From contig JABAKD010000005.1 of assembly GCA_012845835.1 (NCBI GenBank), forward strand, positions 12,957,205 through 13,021,204: a stretch of DNA of 64,000 nt. Direction: 5' to 3'. The stretch's first letter is position 1. The number at the start of each line of letters is the position of its first letter. The translations under genes were made by a program, and so were the position numbers. This DNA is from Undaria pinnatifida (taxonomy: Eukaryota; Sar; Phaeophyceae; Laminariales; Alariaceae). Of the stretch, positions 22,795-34,023 are shown one piece after another. Under the pieces are notes generated by a model. It did not search any database. It was given only the letters and a program-made list of their open reading frames with translations, and had not been told where the DNA came from.

Positions 22795-24470
22795 AAAGGT
22801 GCTTGGAATCAGAGTGGAGTCACATTACAACGCGGTAACCCATTGAGACCCACACACAACTCTTTGGGGAAGATTACCTCGAAACAGAGCCGGATAAAAC
22901 CCCTTCGGAATAAAACCTACGTTTCGGGGGCAAAGTACTTGGCATTAGACAGGAGCATCAAGATAATATCTACACGCGATTCGGAGGCACACTACTTGGA
23001 AGTAGAGTCTAGTACTGGTCTCTTCAGAGCTACACCCATGTTTCGCGGACAACACTTGGCATCTCAGCGGAATACTTGGAGGTGCACACGTTTCGGAGGG
23101 CAAAACTACTTCTGGAAGTAGCGCTGAACAGTATCCTATTTAGACCTCCACCCACGTTTAGGGGGTAAACTACTTGGAACTAGAGCGGATTATGGATCCC
23201 TTCAGAACTGCACGCATGTTTCGGGGACAAACTACTTGGAACTAGAGTGGGACATCAGCCCCTTTAGCACCGCAGACCCACGTTTCGGGGGGAAATTATA
23301 AATACTTGGAAATATACCGGGATATATCAAAGTGTGCGCACGTTTCGGGGGCAAGTTATTAATACTTGGAATTAGACTCGAATATGTAGCACTGCGCGCA
23401 CAAATTCGGAGGCAACTTACTTGGTCCGGTTAGAAGTGCACCCATGTTTCGGGGACGAACTGCTAGGAATTATAACGGAAAAAAATGCTACGGGTTAGAG
23501 ATGCATATATATTTTTTTCTTTTCTTTTTCATCCTCCGACAGATGGGGAAAAAAAGTCAGAGATGCATCACTTTTTTTCTGGAGCTTCTCACTTAACCAA
23601 AAAAAAATATTTTGAGCAAAAACTGGAAGCGCAATCCGATGAACAAACCCGTGGCCCAGGCATACGCAACAGCCACGTTGCAAAAAAGAACGAGGCACAT
23701 TCCGACGATTTTGGGTTAACGTGTTCACTACTGGAAACCCTTCTTGGGAACAAACGTACTTGATGTTAGTATAGGGAGGGGTTCGGGAGCTATAAATGGG
23801 TTAAAGGAGCCTCGTCATCCAGAAAATGTTTTGGGTCACAAGGTAACCTCTATCGTAGCACGCATCTGAAAAAAAAAACAATATTAGCCCCTGCCCCTGT
23901 ACAAAATACTAGTCCCTTAGAGACGCACCCACGTTTCGGGGGCAGCCCCCTTGGAATTAGAGTAGGATATATTTAGAAGTACTTTTCGGGGACAAACTAC
24001 TTGGAGTTAGAGCGGAGTACTATTAATAGCCCCTTTAGAGCCACACCCAAGTTTCGGGCGCAAACAGTTTGGGATTAGTCTAATAAATAGTGTGGAAAAT
24101 TCAGCAGTGCGAACACGTTTCGGAGACAAAAAAGAACACTTGGAGTCAGAATGGGATTTAACCCCTTTAGAACTGCACGAACGTTTCGGGGACAAACTGC
24201 TTGGAATCGAACCGGCATATTTACAAGTGAACCCACGTTTCGGGCACAAAATTACTTGGAAATAGAGTGAAATGTTGGCTGCTTTAGGACCGGATCCACG
24301 TCTAGGGGGGAAGTCTACCTGGAATTGAGGTGGAAAAAATTAGTAGTGCTCACGTTTACTGGGCAAAACACTCGGAAAAAAAAGTGGAATATGAAGCAGT
24401 GCATCACACGTTTCGGGGGTAAACTACTTTGAAATAGAGTATGTCGTACGAGGCATGCTATTACGCCCTT
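22795..24470 (+). repeat. Satellite-like array, 60-80-bp units (family S1)
   Basis: About 20 diverged copies of 'cacccacgtttcgggg.caaactacttggaattagagtgggat....ccctttagaactg'. The core 'acttggaattag' also appears in the array at 43140-48640 and, inverted, near 63795-63935. The array is interrupted at about 23480-23770 by a segment related to 47430-47590, 49600-49700 and 54455-54660. Confidence 0.8.
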
Positions 24471-24844
24471 TTTTTTACCTGCACACGTTCTGGGGGCAAC
24501 TAAATCTGGAACTACCAGGTATTAATAGAGTCACGCTGTACCTGGTACTATATTGATCTTGCACTAGACTATACTGGCGCCGTACACTCCCGACGCTTTG
24601 CGTGAGACCGGCCCAACCTGGCGGCTTCCAGGTAGCTCCCGAATTTGGACACAGGAGATCACACAAGCAGGCGCGTCGCAGCAGCAAAGCTGCAGCCTCC
24701 TTTTTGGAACACACCGGCGGTACAGCCAGCGATACAGCAGCTGTACAGGTATGTCATACTCTGCCGATACGTATCGTACTGCATGGCCAAATCTCCTCAC
24801 TGTTACAATACATTTGCGATGTGGGTCTCTACCTTGAACAGTAG

Positions 24845-25123
24845 TTTGTGGCCACAGAGCTTGCATCTCTCTACGATAAGATTGAGGATGGAGAATTGGC
24901 ACGGACGCCGGTGTGCCGGATGTACATGGGTAGAACCAACACAGCAATGAAGCTTGCTGCTGGCCGTACTCGTTCTGAACACACGATGCGTCAGATTTTC
25001 GGCTACCCAGAACGAACAACCGACACACCAAGTTCTCGCGAAGTGACAGTTCCTCCTATCGTCTCCTCGTGCGCAATGCCCATTCCTGCAGCTGCCCTTC
25101 GAATGGTCGCTTACAACCCATGA
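24845..25123 (+). CDS. Unrecognised protein, possible terminal exon
   Basis: A 92-codon open stretch follows CTTGAACAGTAG (possible acceptor) and ends in TGA. The peptide includes ATELASLYDKIEDGELART, CRMYMGRTNTAMKLAAG and RSEHTMRQIFGY, and its composition is far more protein-like than neighbouring frames. An upstream piece (24645-24749) ending CTGTACAG|GTATGT could be another exon of it, but the phases do not fit directly. The M-Y-M-G-R-T-N segment faintly recalls GIY-YIG motifs. That is a guess. It overlaps, on the opposite strand, the region into which the presequence exon at 25300-25400 would be spliced. Confidence 0.33.
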   Translation, partial: FVATELASLYDKIEDGELARTPVCRMYMGRTNTAMKLAAGRTRSEHTMRQIFGYPERTTDTPSSREVTVPPIVSSCAMPIPAAALRMVAYNP

Positions 25124-25299
25124 ACTCAGTGAGCCCAGCGCATAGTCACCCAGTTTCTGTCTCCAACTCACAGCACCCACTACTGTCATGTCATTGTAGT
25201 GGATATCTGGTACGTCAGTAGCACGGTGAGTGTGTTCTCATCAGTACGATATGGATTTGATAATGTAAATTTCATGTTTCATGTTTCATGGTCACTCAC

Positions 25300-25400
25300 A
25301 TGTGGCGAAGGCCCGACGAACTGAGGACAAAGCCATCGGCCGATGGCTGCAGCAAGGCCACCACCACCAAGAAGGTCAGCGTAAGCGTGTTGTGGATCAT
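25300..25400 (-). CDS. First exon of a plastid-targeted protein (signal plus transit presequence)
   Basis: Starts at an ATG (25400-25398) with A at -3. The 33 codons read MIHNTLTLTFLVVVALLQPS then ADGFVLSSSGLRH, and end at CACAT|GTGAGTGA, a strong donor. A short polar start, a hydrophobic core, and cleavage at A-D-G|F followed by Ser and Arg form the bipartite presequence used by algae with complex plastids, where Phe follows the signal-peptidase site. The next exon is uncertain: 25163-25113 (ending GTT|GTAAGC) is phase-compatible but its acceptor is weak. The mature protein is not identified. Confidence 0.5.
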
Positions 25401-26030
25401 CCTGGTGCCTGTTGTGGCGTGACAACCTCTCCGTGTTACGAGCTTTAAATACGTCAAAAACAGCGAGTTACGCTAGGAGCGGAGTTGCACACCATGATTG
25501 CGCAGCATTTCCGGGGGCACTTGGATCACGAACCGTCACTGATTCCCCCGCATCAAGAGATCTTCTTTCCTTTCCTTTTTTGTTTGGCATTTTGGATCCA
25601 ATCAAACGGTCGTCATGCAATCATGTCGAAACCCTAATCCTAGCCGGCGTCCCCGACGGGGTACTCTAGGAGAACCTCGTCCCTACTCATGGATTCAAGT
25701 CTCACCGGGTGCATATTCGCAGTGCTCGTAGGGACTTTTTCTTTAGGTACGTACGCGGAAAGCGCGAGGACATCGTAAAAATCAATGAAAAAAAGCGACG
25801 GGCAAAAGGCCGCTGTTTATGGTACCCCGATCCAGGTTACAGATGTTCCTGACATTCGTCTCGCCGCCTAAAGATCAAGATGTCGACATGATATTTCCAA
25901 ACAGTGTGTATATGGTTCTCTAGACGCAGAAGCTGACAACAATGTTCAATTTATTGGCATTTTTTTGGGCGGGGGGGGGGGGTGGGGTTGAACGATTTCG
26001 AAAACCCGAAATAAATACACCCAAACCCCT
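25401..26030. other. No recognised gene
   Basis: Contains a short plus frame at 25689-25778 (MDSSLTGCIFAVLVGTFSLG) that is hydrophobic like a signal peptide but without other support, and a G run at 25971-25987. Confidence 0.3.
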
Positions 26031-26340
26031 CAGCGCCACAACACACTATCTACTGACCATGGCGATCTAGGTGCGCGAGGATCAAGCGGCCGCCGCTCGG
26101 TAAATGGCCCAGGGGGCTGCCGCATCTTCGCAAACTGCTGCTGCTGTGTTCTGTGTGTGTGCCCGCGGGGGCGTGGTTGCGAGACGCAGCGCCACAACAC
26201 ACTACAAGTACTGACCATGGCGATCAAGGTGCGCGAGGGTCAAGCGGGAGCTGCTCGCCAAATGGCCCAGGGGGCTGCCGCATCTTCGCGAGTTACTGCT
26301 GTGTTCTGTGTGTGTGTCCGCGAGTGCATAATTGCGGCCT
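26031..26340 (+). repeat. 156-bp tandem duplication
   Basis: The sequence from 'cagcgccacaacacacta' to 'gttctgtgtgtgtg.ccgcg' occurs at 26031-26186 and 26187-26340. The second copy has an open frame (MAIKVREGQAGAARQMA) where the first has a stop (ATCTAG), so it is probably not coding. Confidence 0.8.
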
Positions 26341-26374
26341 AACCTCGAGACAACATCTGGAGAAGAAATACCTT

Positions 26375-26401
26375 GTCCCGATCTCAGCCTGAGATCGGGA
26401 C
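26375..26401. other. Perfect 13-bp inverted repeat with 1-nt spacer
   Basis: GTCCCGATCTCAG, one C, then its exact reverse complement. Such a tight palindrome can extrude as a hairpin. I see no A/T tail or neighbouring gene end that would make it a terminator. Confidence 0.85.
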
Positions 26402-26758
26402 GAAACGCCCGTTTTTCGGTGGATTTTCCGATCCTGGAAATGATCGGAACCAACGTTCGTCTCCACATACATGAAGTGTATACAGATATTGCCTTTTTAG
26501 ACGAATCTTGCTGCGAGACCAAGATCTATGGCCTAGTATGAAGGTCGCCTCCTCCGGTGATGTCGGCCTTGTCTTGGTTTCGGCCGGGGTTGGCCGAGGC
26601 CGAGACTCGCTTGTTCTTTCGTGCATGTGGCAAGGAGGTGCCTTCACTAACCCCTCGCGAGGGGAGATGTTATAGAGTGAGATGAAGGAGCTTGGGTCGT
26701 TCTCGTAGAGGACCCTGGGCTCCCGGTTGCGTTCGAGTTTGGTATTGCCGAACGTCAA
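26384..26758 (-). CDS. Unrecognised coding-like frame
   Basis: 124 codons with G/C-rich third positions in the first half, including FGNTKLERNREPRVLYEND and SSFISLYNISPREG. It resembles neither the LINE nor the hAT proteins here. It may be part of an undetected retroelement or an exon with wrong borders. The 3' end runs through the 26375-26401 palindrome, which argues against the full frame being translated. Confidence 0.28.
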   Translation of the reverse strand: MTFGNTKLERNREPRVLYENDPSSFISLYNISPREGLVKAPPCHMHERTSESRPRPTPAETKTRPTSPEEATFILGHRSWSRSKIRLKRQYLYTLHVCGDERWFRSFPGSENPPKNGRFVPISG

Positions 26759-27014
26759 CCATTATGAAGAGCCATTCATTACTGATGGCAAATCTCATGG
26801 ACCGGGCGCGTCCTCATGGTTGGCGTTTGTGATCGGAGACTGACAGTATCTACGTACCCTGTCTTCCCAACACTTCTATCGTTTAATGCTTGGCACAGAC
26901 TATTTTATACAAATTTCGTTCGACAATGTTTGGATCGATAGCCAAATTTGCAAGCTGCGTGATACACCTGCCGCTCGTTTCTACAGATGCCTTAAATCCG
27001 ACTATTTTCTTGCG

Positions 27015-27360
27015 AGTCCACGGCACCAGAAACGAGCTTGGTCATCACTAAAACAGGGCTGCCTCGTGCTACGTACCTGTTACCCCCGGAAGCATGATGT
27101 AATGCGCGAGCATAGTACACATACCAGAGGACTTACAAAGGTAGATTGCCCCAGAGCAGTGAGTAGGTGCTTGCGAGGCCTTCATGGCACGAGAAACGAG
27201 CTTGTCCAACAATACTAAAAGACACAGGTTGGCATCGTGCTCCGTGCCGGTTCCCTTTCTGAAGCATGATATAACGCGCGCAAGCTATATACATACTTGA
27301 GGGGCTACAACTCGAGAACACCCGAGAGCCAAGTTGCTTGATAGGCCTCCATGGCACTAA
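27015..27360 (+). repeat. 166-bp tandem units
   Basis: 'ccatggcac.agaaacgagcttg' recurs at about 27015, 27181 and 27347, with 'gaagcatgat.taa.gcgcg' in each unit. An 'atttgcaagctgcgtgatac' fragment of the dispersed arm repeat precedes it (26948). Confidence 0.7.
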
Positions 27361-28407
27361 GACAGAAGCTTGATTTAACGACAAACAACAGATTTGCCTC
27401 GCACACTCAGGTGAACATGCGCGCACGGAATGCCTTCTTCTATTGGCAAACCAGCGCGGCCAACACAAATTTTGCCTGGTACCCACAGGTCAATCGCACA
27501 GACTGCGTCCCCCTCTCTCGGCGTGCAACATCAAATCGGTAGTTTCGTATCGTAGAATTTGCTTCTGTCGTAATGATCGTATGCGCAAAAAAAATAAGCG
27601 ACAAAGGAAGAAGTTGGCTTTAGCCAGAGCCTCCCGCCCGCCACGATCGTGTTTCTATGGATGTTCCTTGTACCGAATTTTTTTCCCTTCCTCATGTTTG
27701 CTTTCAATATTTACTTACGCTCTGCCCGCCATGGGCGCGGTAAAAAAAACAGCCCTTGCCCTTTGGCGAACAGAGGACAGATTTCTTCTCTACGCGCAAA
27801 AGACACATCAGATCTATATATATTCGCACGCGGTCTTGCTCGTAAAGCACCGTGTCTCACAGCGAAACGAGTTCATAGTATATACGGTCTACTAGTGACC
27901 ACCCGCTAACGTAGTAGTAGTAGCTGAGCCCACTATACAGCACGAGCACATGAATTCTACTAGTAAACCAAGTGTCAACATATTAGCATCTAACTCTGCA
28001 ATACAACACGACGATAGAGGATTCCACTAGGGACCAAGAGCCAACACAGTAGTACTAGCAGCTAGCAACTCTACTCCACGACAGGATGATATCTAAGAAG
28101 TGCCGCTCGATCATTTTTTACCTCGTCGAATACAAGTGAGCTTTGTGCGTTCGTCACGTAAGCCGGCAAGAACCTGGATTCGACAAATACCACATCTTTT
28201 CACTACACTCTGCGAAATTGACTCACACTAATTTGAAGTACATTGGCCCCATAAACGTGGGTGAAACTAGTTCTAAAGGGGTATAGAAGCTACGCCCAAG
28301 GGCAGCTTGCGTGAGGCGGGTGATTTACAGGCCTACCAACTTGAAAGTGACACGATACGTACTAAATGTTACAAGCAATAACAACAGATAAAACACCCAG
28401 AACAAAA
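27361..28407. other. No recognised gene
   Basis: Only short frames and weak internal repeats ('accaag.gccaacacagtagtact') around 27960-28070. Confidence 0.35.
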
Positions 28408-28583
28408 CAGTCCTCCTCACGGGTCAGCACCCGACCTGTGGTCCCGGTCAGGAGGTGTCCAATATCTCGCAGGTCGGGTCGGATCGGATCAGGAAGTGTT
28501 CGAACTATTTCGAGTCCGGTCGGATTGGGTCACCGTGACCTGACCCGACCTGCGAGGAATGACACGGCCCGTGAAATTCTCTG
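28408..28583. mobile_element. Probable GGTCGGG-rich hAT-type MITE
   Basis: Resembles 19161-19372: it starts CAG...TCACGGGTC, ends GGCCCGTGAaattctCTG, and is filled with 'gggtcggatcgg' and 'cctgacccgacc'. Ends are more decayed and no convincing 8-bp duplication is visible. Confidence 0.45.
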
Positions 28584-28631
28584 AAAAGCACAACTTAAGC
28601 GGGAGCACAGACTCCCAGCTCGCTGCACCCA

Positions 28632-28900
28632 CGTTGAAAACAGAACCAACTATAAAGAAAAAGTGACCACCGAAACTGAAGCACGAACAAGACCCACAGC
28701 ACGCAGCAAAAAAAAAGAAAAAACAAAGGCAAGCATACGAAAACACAATAACTCAAGATGAAACAATGGATACAGACCAACGGCACGCTACAATCAGTTT
28801 GAAAACAGAAAAAATATGCAAAAAAAGAGGACCTTTCAAGCTGAAGCACAGCACAGACCCACAGCACGCCTGCAAGCAGCTCGGGGACGGGAACGACAAA
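28632..28900 (+). repeat. 167-bp imperfect duplication
   Basis: 'gttgaaaacagaac..ctata..aaaaag....ctgaagcacg....gacccacagcacgc' at 28630 repeats at 28798. Confidence 0.6.
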
Positions 28901-29139
28901 CTTGTATGCAGCCTCCCAGGGGCCCATGCAAGCAGCCCGGATGGGTAGCGCGGACCAAACTTTAACTCTGCTTTGCTTCTTCCCCTTCCCACCTCTACAG
29001 TTGTGCAAGCATGTGTTACGATGAAGACACCCGCCGCCGCGTTCCACTAGAAACACTCTCTCAGAGTATGTAACGACTATACATAATGTATACCTGGTAT
29101 ATAACAGATGAATATATGGTACAATCGAATAGACCTCCC

Positions 29140-30160
29140 TCTCTATATCACACGTCCTCAACCTCCGCCTGCAATCCCTCCAATAACTTTCATATGGGGT
29201 CTATCCAATAACCTTCAACATCCATCTGGAGTGTCCCCATCCCTCCACTATGCTCCACCTCGAGTCCCTCCATCACCCTCCTACACTCTCTACGCGGAAT
29301 GCCTCCGCCACCCTTCACCTGGGGTCCCTAGTACACCGTAAATCACCCTGCATTACCCCCCATCTCAAGTCCCTCGATTCCCCTCCATTACCGTCCATCT
29401 GGAGTCTCTTCGTCACCCTCCTTCAATACCCATCACTCTTCACTTGGAATCACTCAATGCCCCCCTTCACCTCCGCTACTCTCCACCGGGAATCCCTCCA
29501 TCACTCTCCTTCAGCCTCCACATGGAGTCCATCACTCTCCTTCAGCCTCCACATGGAGTCCCTCGATCACCCTTAATAAACCTCCGCACGAAGTCCCTTC
29601 GTCACTCTCCACCTGAAGCCCCTCTCCATCTGATCTCCCTCTATCAATAGTACCTTCGATATGGAGTCCCTCCATCACCCTCTACCCGGAGTCCCGCCAC
29701 CACCCTCCATCTGGAGCCTGTCCAAAACCCTCCACGAGTCTCCGCTACTCTCTACGCGGAGTCCCTCCATCGCCCGCCAACACCATTTGCTTGGAGTCCT
29801 TCGATTACCCTCCACTCGGAGTCCTTCAATCGCCGTCTATCACACGACATCATCTCCGAGCTAGAGTCTCTTGACTACCCTCGATCCCGCTTCATCGACC
29901 TCCATCTGTAGTCTCCCCATCACCTTTCATCACCTTCCATCACCTTCCGCCAGCCCCCATCACCCCCCACCTAGAATCCATCAATCGTCATCCTTCAACC
30001 TCCATATGGAGTCCCTTCATCACTCTCCATCTGGAGTTCCTCCACCTGAAATCAATCCATGATGGTACCCTCCATATGGAATCCTTTCGTCACCCTCTAC
30101 CTGGAGTCCTTTCCCCACCTTCTGTTTGGAGTCTGTCCAAAACCCTCCATCAATATCCAT
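29140..30160 (+). repeat. Minisatellite of 'ctccatctggagtccctccatcaccct' type
   Basis: More than twenty imperfect units of 30-50 bp, many containing the palindrome CTCCA(T/C)(C/A)TGGAG. The Pro/Ser/His-rich frames across the block are repeat translations. Confidence 0.85.
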
Positions 30161-30169
30161 TACCCCCCA

Positions 30170-31240
30170 CGTGATGTAGGAAGGGTATTCCGTCTCGAAA
30201 GGGACGCAGGGTCACTCATTTGGTCTTACACGACTATGGCAAGCAGCCAACGAGTACCTCATCACTCCCCGATACCGAAATTCGCCTCACAAGCGGTTCT
30301 TGGTAGGATACAGCCCACCCTTCATGCGACTCGCCGAACACCTCAGGGCGATACGCGCATGGTGCGCGAGATGTCTGGCTGGTCGATGAAAACCCAACGT
30401 GCTCCGTCATGGCGTAGTAGGGATTCAAGGGTCTATCATCTAGCAGACTACAGCCGTGCATGATACGAGGACTACAATCCCTCGCCCCCTCTCTTCTAGG
30501 ACTAAGAACGGTGCTCCGACTCAAAAGGGACGCGTGGTTAATCATTGGCCTCACATGTCTAGGGTGAGAAACCAACCAGTACCGTCCCCGCCCCCCTCCC
30601 CCCTGGTGCACGCAACATCTTGGCGAAAAGACGACATGTGCCGCCGTGGCATTGTAGGGATGCTAGGATCTATGGCCTGGCAGACTACGGCCATGCATGC
30701 AAACAGCTACCCCTCCCCCTCCCTCATCTTCCCCCTCCCTCCCCCTCCCCCTAGTTCGTCGAATCGGTATTTCGTCTAGAGCGCCTTGGGCGGGGGTTGG
30801 GATTGGCCTCAGGTACGCGTCGCTTCCTCTTGCTGAGAGAGGGCCGAGCACCGTTCCGTGGGTTCGTCTCCCGGAAGCACGACAACAGAAAGGAGCACGT
30901 GTCCACAATGAAATCGTCTGCCTCCGAGGGATGAACCTGGCCGGAAATCAATCGGAATCAAAATGGGGCAGGGAGGGGGGCGGGGGGCATATTTATTTTG
31001 TTGCTGCCTAGGCCTTCAGACCATTGGTCACGCATCCCTTTCGAGATGGAGGAGGGACGGGCGGGGGATGCAATCGTTGTACTGCGTGGCCGTAGTCTGC
31101 CAGACCATAGACCCTCACCTCCCTACAATATCAAGACGAAACATGTCGGGCTTTCGCTGACAAGGCAAGGGGGTGCGTGCTCATTTGTTGGTGGCCTCAG
31201 TCATTTGACCATTGACCACGCATCCCTTTCGAGACGGACA
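30170..31240. repeat. Cluster of a dispersed repeat in both orientations
   Basis: 'cgtctcgaaagggacgc' appears near 30188 and 30520, and its reverse complement near 31028 and 31213, each accompanied by 'gtagggat.c.agg.tctatgg' and 'gactacggccatgca'. The same family occurs at 5622-5740, 9262-9400 and 39370-39700. A candidate exon (30751-30936) lies within this span. Confidence 0.7.
30751..30936 (-). CDS. Candidate 3' exon, possibly of the JAMM gene
   Basis: Follows a textbook acceptor (...CCGATTGATTTCCGGCCAG) and is open for 61 codons to TAG. Peptide VHPSEADDFIVDTCSFLLSC, then a basic SLSKRKRRVPE. It begins in phase 0, which fits the SANT-like exon at 36647-36576 and would read continuously. 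In that case the LINE/hAT nest at 31433-36050 would sit in the intron between them. The last part may be intron instead, since CGACGC|GTACCTG is a possible donor and a dispersed repeat begins near 30790. Unrelated gene fragment is the alternative. Confidence 0.38.
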   Translation of the reverse strand, partial: VHPSEADDFIVDTCSFLLSCFRETNPRNGARPSLSKRKRRVPEANPNPRPRRSRRNTDSTN

Positions 31241-31432
31241 ACCGTTCCTACTCCTAATGGAGACATCTCCAACATTTGGGCGCTCATTGCGCTTCTTCCA
31301 TATACTACATAGAAACTGTTTGCTTATCCTATCCCCGTGCTATTTCGCCGTCTTCGGCCACCATCTATCTCCTAGGACAGCGATCGTTTTCTCGCCAATC
31401 TCTAGTCTACCAAACTCTTCCATGTCACATAC

Positions 31433-33020
31433 GTCTAGCAGAGTTGAACGCACGATGGCAGGATAGGGAAGGCGCGAGGAAACGGGTCCGTTCTGCTCCA
31501 CGATCGTGGTCTACGGCAAGCCTTGAAGGCGACCATCAAACAGCTGAAAGACACGTGGGCGGAAGCTATTTAGAGGTTCTTCGAAGATTACGTTAGCAAA
31601 CTCGAAGGGCGTATCCGAGAAGGTGATCAATTTGGCTTCTACAAACACCTCAAGGGGTTGGATGTGGAAAGGAAGAGGACGTTTAACTCGCAGTACATCG
31701 AAAACGAGGAAGGTCGATTGCTGCAGGATAATGCCCTCATCCGCGAGAGGTGGGTTAGGTGGTTTCACAAACTGCTTAATACCAAGTCGCCGTTCCTTGA
31801 CCCGAGCATTGTGGACGAGCTTAAGCAGTGGCCCCTATGCAGACCACTGGACGATGTCCCGTCTAGGTACGAAGTAGAGGAGGCGATCGGTAGGTTGGCG
31901 AACCGAAATGCGGTAGGGCCCAATGGTCTTCCGGCCGAGCTCTTGAAGGTTTTGGCCGACGAAGGAGAATTGAACACCCTCGGAAACTTCCACGATATCA
32001 TCGTCGCTGTGTGCAGGGGAGGTGGCGTACCGCAACAATGGAAAGATGCAATGATAAAGGTGCTTCACAAGAAGAACGATCGGGCTGAGTGTGGCAATTA
32101 TCGTGGCATCTCCCTCGTGGCTCATGCCGGCAAAGTACTCCTCAAAGTCATCGCGGGTCGACCGAGTGACTATTGCGAACACGAGAACATTCTGCCGGAG
32201 GAACAGTGTGAGTTCAGACCCCAACGCTCGACGGTTGACATGATATTCGTAGTACGACGACTGCAGGAACTGGCGCAGAAGAAGGACACCCCCTTGTACA
32301 TGTGCTTTATCGACCTCACCAAAGCATACGACTCCGTCGACCGAAGCCTTTTGTGAGATTCCTTGCTCGTTTTGGCGTGCCTCCGAGAATCCTCGCCGTC
32401 ACCCGTCAATTCCACGACGGTATGCAAGCATGCGTGCGGCTGGATGATGGAGAGTGCTCAGATAAGTCCGACGTGGGGCAAGGTCTCAGGCAAGGATGCG
32501 TGCTCGCGCCACTGCTGTTCAACATGTTTTTCACGGCGGTACTGCGTGTGGCCGAGAAACGCTTCCTCGATGATGCAGCCGTCACGGACAGCATGGTGCA
32601 GCTCCAAGGAAAGGAGGAAGGCAAGAAGAAGGGCACTTCACGCACAAGCAAAGTCGACGGGCGGAGGGGGAAGGACGGGGAGGAGATGCAGAGATTGTGG
32701 GGTATGCTGTACGCGGACGATGCGGGCATCGTATCGCAATCATCAGAAGGGCTGGAGAGGATGATGACGGTGATCGTGACTGCGTGCTCGTCGTTCGGGC
32801 TTTCGGTCTCCGAGGCGAAAATAGAGATTATGTGCCTGCAAACCAAAGGTGGGGGGAAGGTGTCGTTCACAATCAATGCAGCCGGCCAGGTATACAAACA
32901 AAAAATGGAGGTTGTGTACTTGGGCGGGGCTATCACCGTAGACAGAGACCTTAGCATTGAAATAATGCGGCGTCTTCAGAGGGCCTGGGCGTGATTCCAG
33001 CGGTACAAGATGGAAATCTA
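31433..33020 (+). mobile_element. Second LINE, 5'-truncated, first segment (reverse transcriptase)
   Basis: Homology with the first LINE begins at about 31433, so this is a typical 5'-truncated copy. The RT reads [83 protein letters not shown] and [11 protein letters not shown]. Defects are few: a TAG at 31569, one frameshift near 32356 and a TGA at about 32993. It is much younger than the first copy. It is cut after the codons for YKMEI by the hAT element at 33021-35141 and resumes at 35142. Confidence 0.92.
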
Positions 33021-33079
33021 ATCACACCCTGTACCAATACAACTAAGAAATACAAATAATAGTTGCGTGTATTTGTCCA

Positions 33080-33320
33080 GGGCACGTGTTTGCCTCCGGA
33101 CAAACACTTGCGCAGGATTTCAAACGAGTATTTGCCTGCAGACAAATATTTGCGCAGGATTTCAAAAGAGTATTTGCCTGCAGACAAATAGTTGCGCAGG
33201 ATTTCAACAGAGTATTTGCCTGCAGACAAATACTTGCGCAGGATTTCAAAAGAGTATTTGCCTGCAGACAAATACTTGCGCAGGATTTCAAAAGAGTATT
33301 TGCCTGCAGACAAATACTTA
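33080..33320 (+). repeat. 42-bp repeat array A (about 6 units)
   Basis: Unit 'gagtatttgcctgcagaca' followed by 'aatatttgcgcaggatttcaaaa'. Each unit contains the near-perfect palindrome TATTTGCCTGCAGACAAATA centred on CTGCAG. Starts fall at about 33089, 33131, 33173, 33215, 33257 and 33299. Confidence 0.95.
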
Positions 33321-33461
33321 CCATTATAGTGGACAAAAAATAAGACCCCTCCCAATAAAAACTCACCCATATAGTACATTACAAGTACCAACAACGCAGC
33401 TTGCAAAAATGAGTATTGACCTGAAATTCGTCGAACTCACGGCCGACGTCCTTGAAATATT

Positions 33462-33652
33462 AAAAAAATTGCGCAGGATTTGAAAAGAGTATTTGATGCA
33501 GACAAATATTTGAGCAGGATTTGAAAAGAGTATATGCCTGCAGACAAATATTTGCGCAGGATTTGAAAAAAGTATTTGCCTGCAGACAAATAGTTGCGTA
33601 GGATTTCAGAACAGTATTTGTCTGCAGGCAAATATTTGCGCAGGTTCTCAAA
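33462..33652 (+). repeat. 42-bp repeat array B (about 4 units)
   Basis: Same unit and orientation as array A, more diverged. It lies immediately before the hAT C-terminal domain. Between arrays A and B, 33388-33455 carries a fragment of the dispersed arm repeat. Confidence 0.9.
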
Positions 33653-33660
33653 AGAACACC

Positions 33661-34023
33661 CTGACGGCCGAACTGAGCTGCGAGGATGTGCTCCTGTGGT
33701 GGAAGAGGTGGGTCGACTCGTGCCCGCTGTTGGCCAGGGTAGCACGCGTGATTTTCGGGGCTCCTGCGTCGGCGGCAGTGCTTGAGCGTGACTTCAGCGC
33801 TGCTGGGCGTATGATTACGTCCTCCAGGAGAACCATGGACAGCAAGTACGTGGAGATGATCCTGTTCCTGTACGGAAACCTGGACCTTATCCCTCAGGAC
33901 ATCTCCAAGCTGGCCGAAGCTGTTGCGCGACACAAGATCCCCGGGCGACTGGTGGTCCCTGTGGAAAGGCTGGAGGAGCTCGACGGCGCTTTTGCGCCGG
34001 AGGACCTCACCGCCGAGCAGTAG
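33661..34023 (+). pseudogene. hAT transposase C-terminal dimerisation domain
   Basis: The 120-codon stretch starts LTAELSCEDVLLWWKRWVDS and includes IFGAPASAAVLERDFSAAG and MITSSRRTMDSKYVEMILFL, ending in TAG. The order W-W-K, P-A-S, E-R-x-F-S-x-x-G, R-x-x-M is diagnostic of the hAT dimerisation domain. The zinc finger and the DDE catalytic core are absent upstream, where only 42-bp repeats are found, so this is a remnant of an internally deleted element. Confidence 0.9.
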
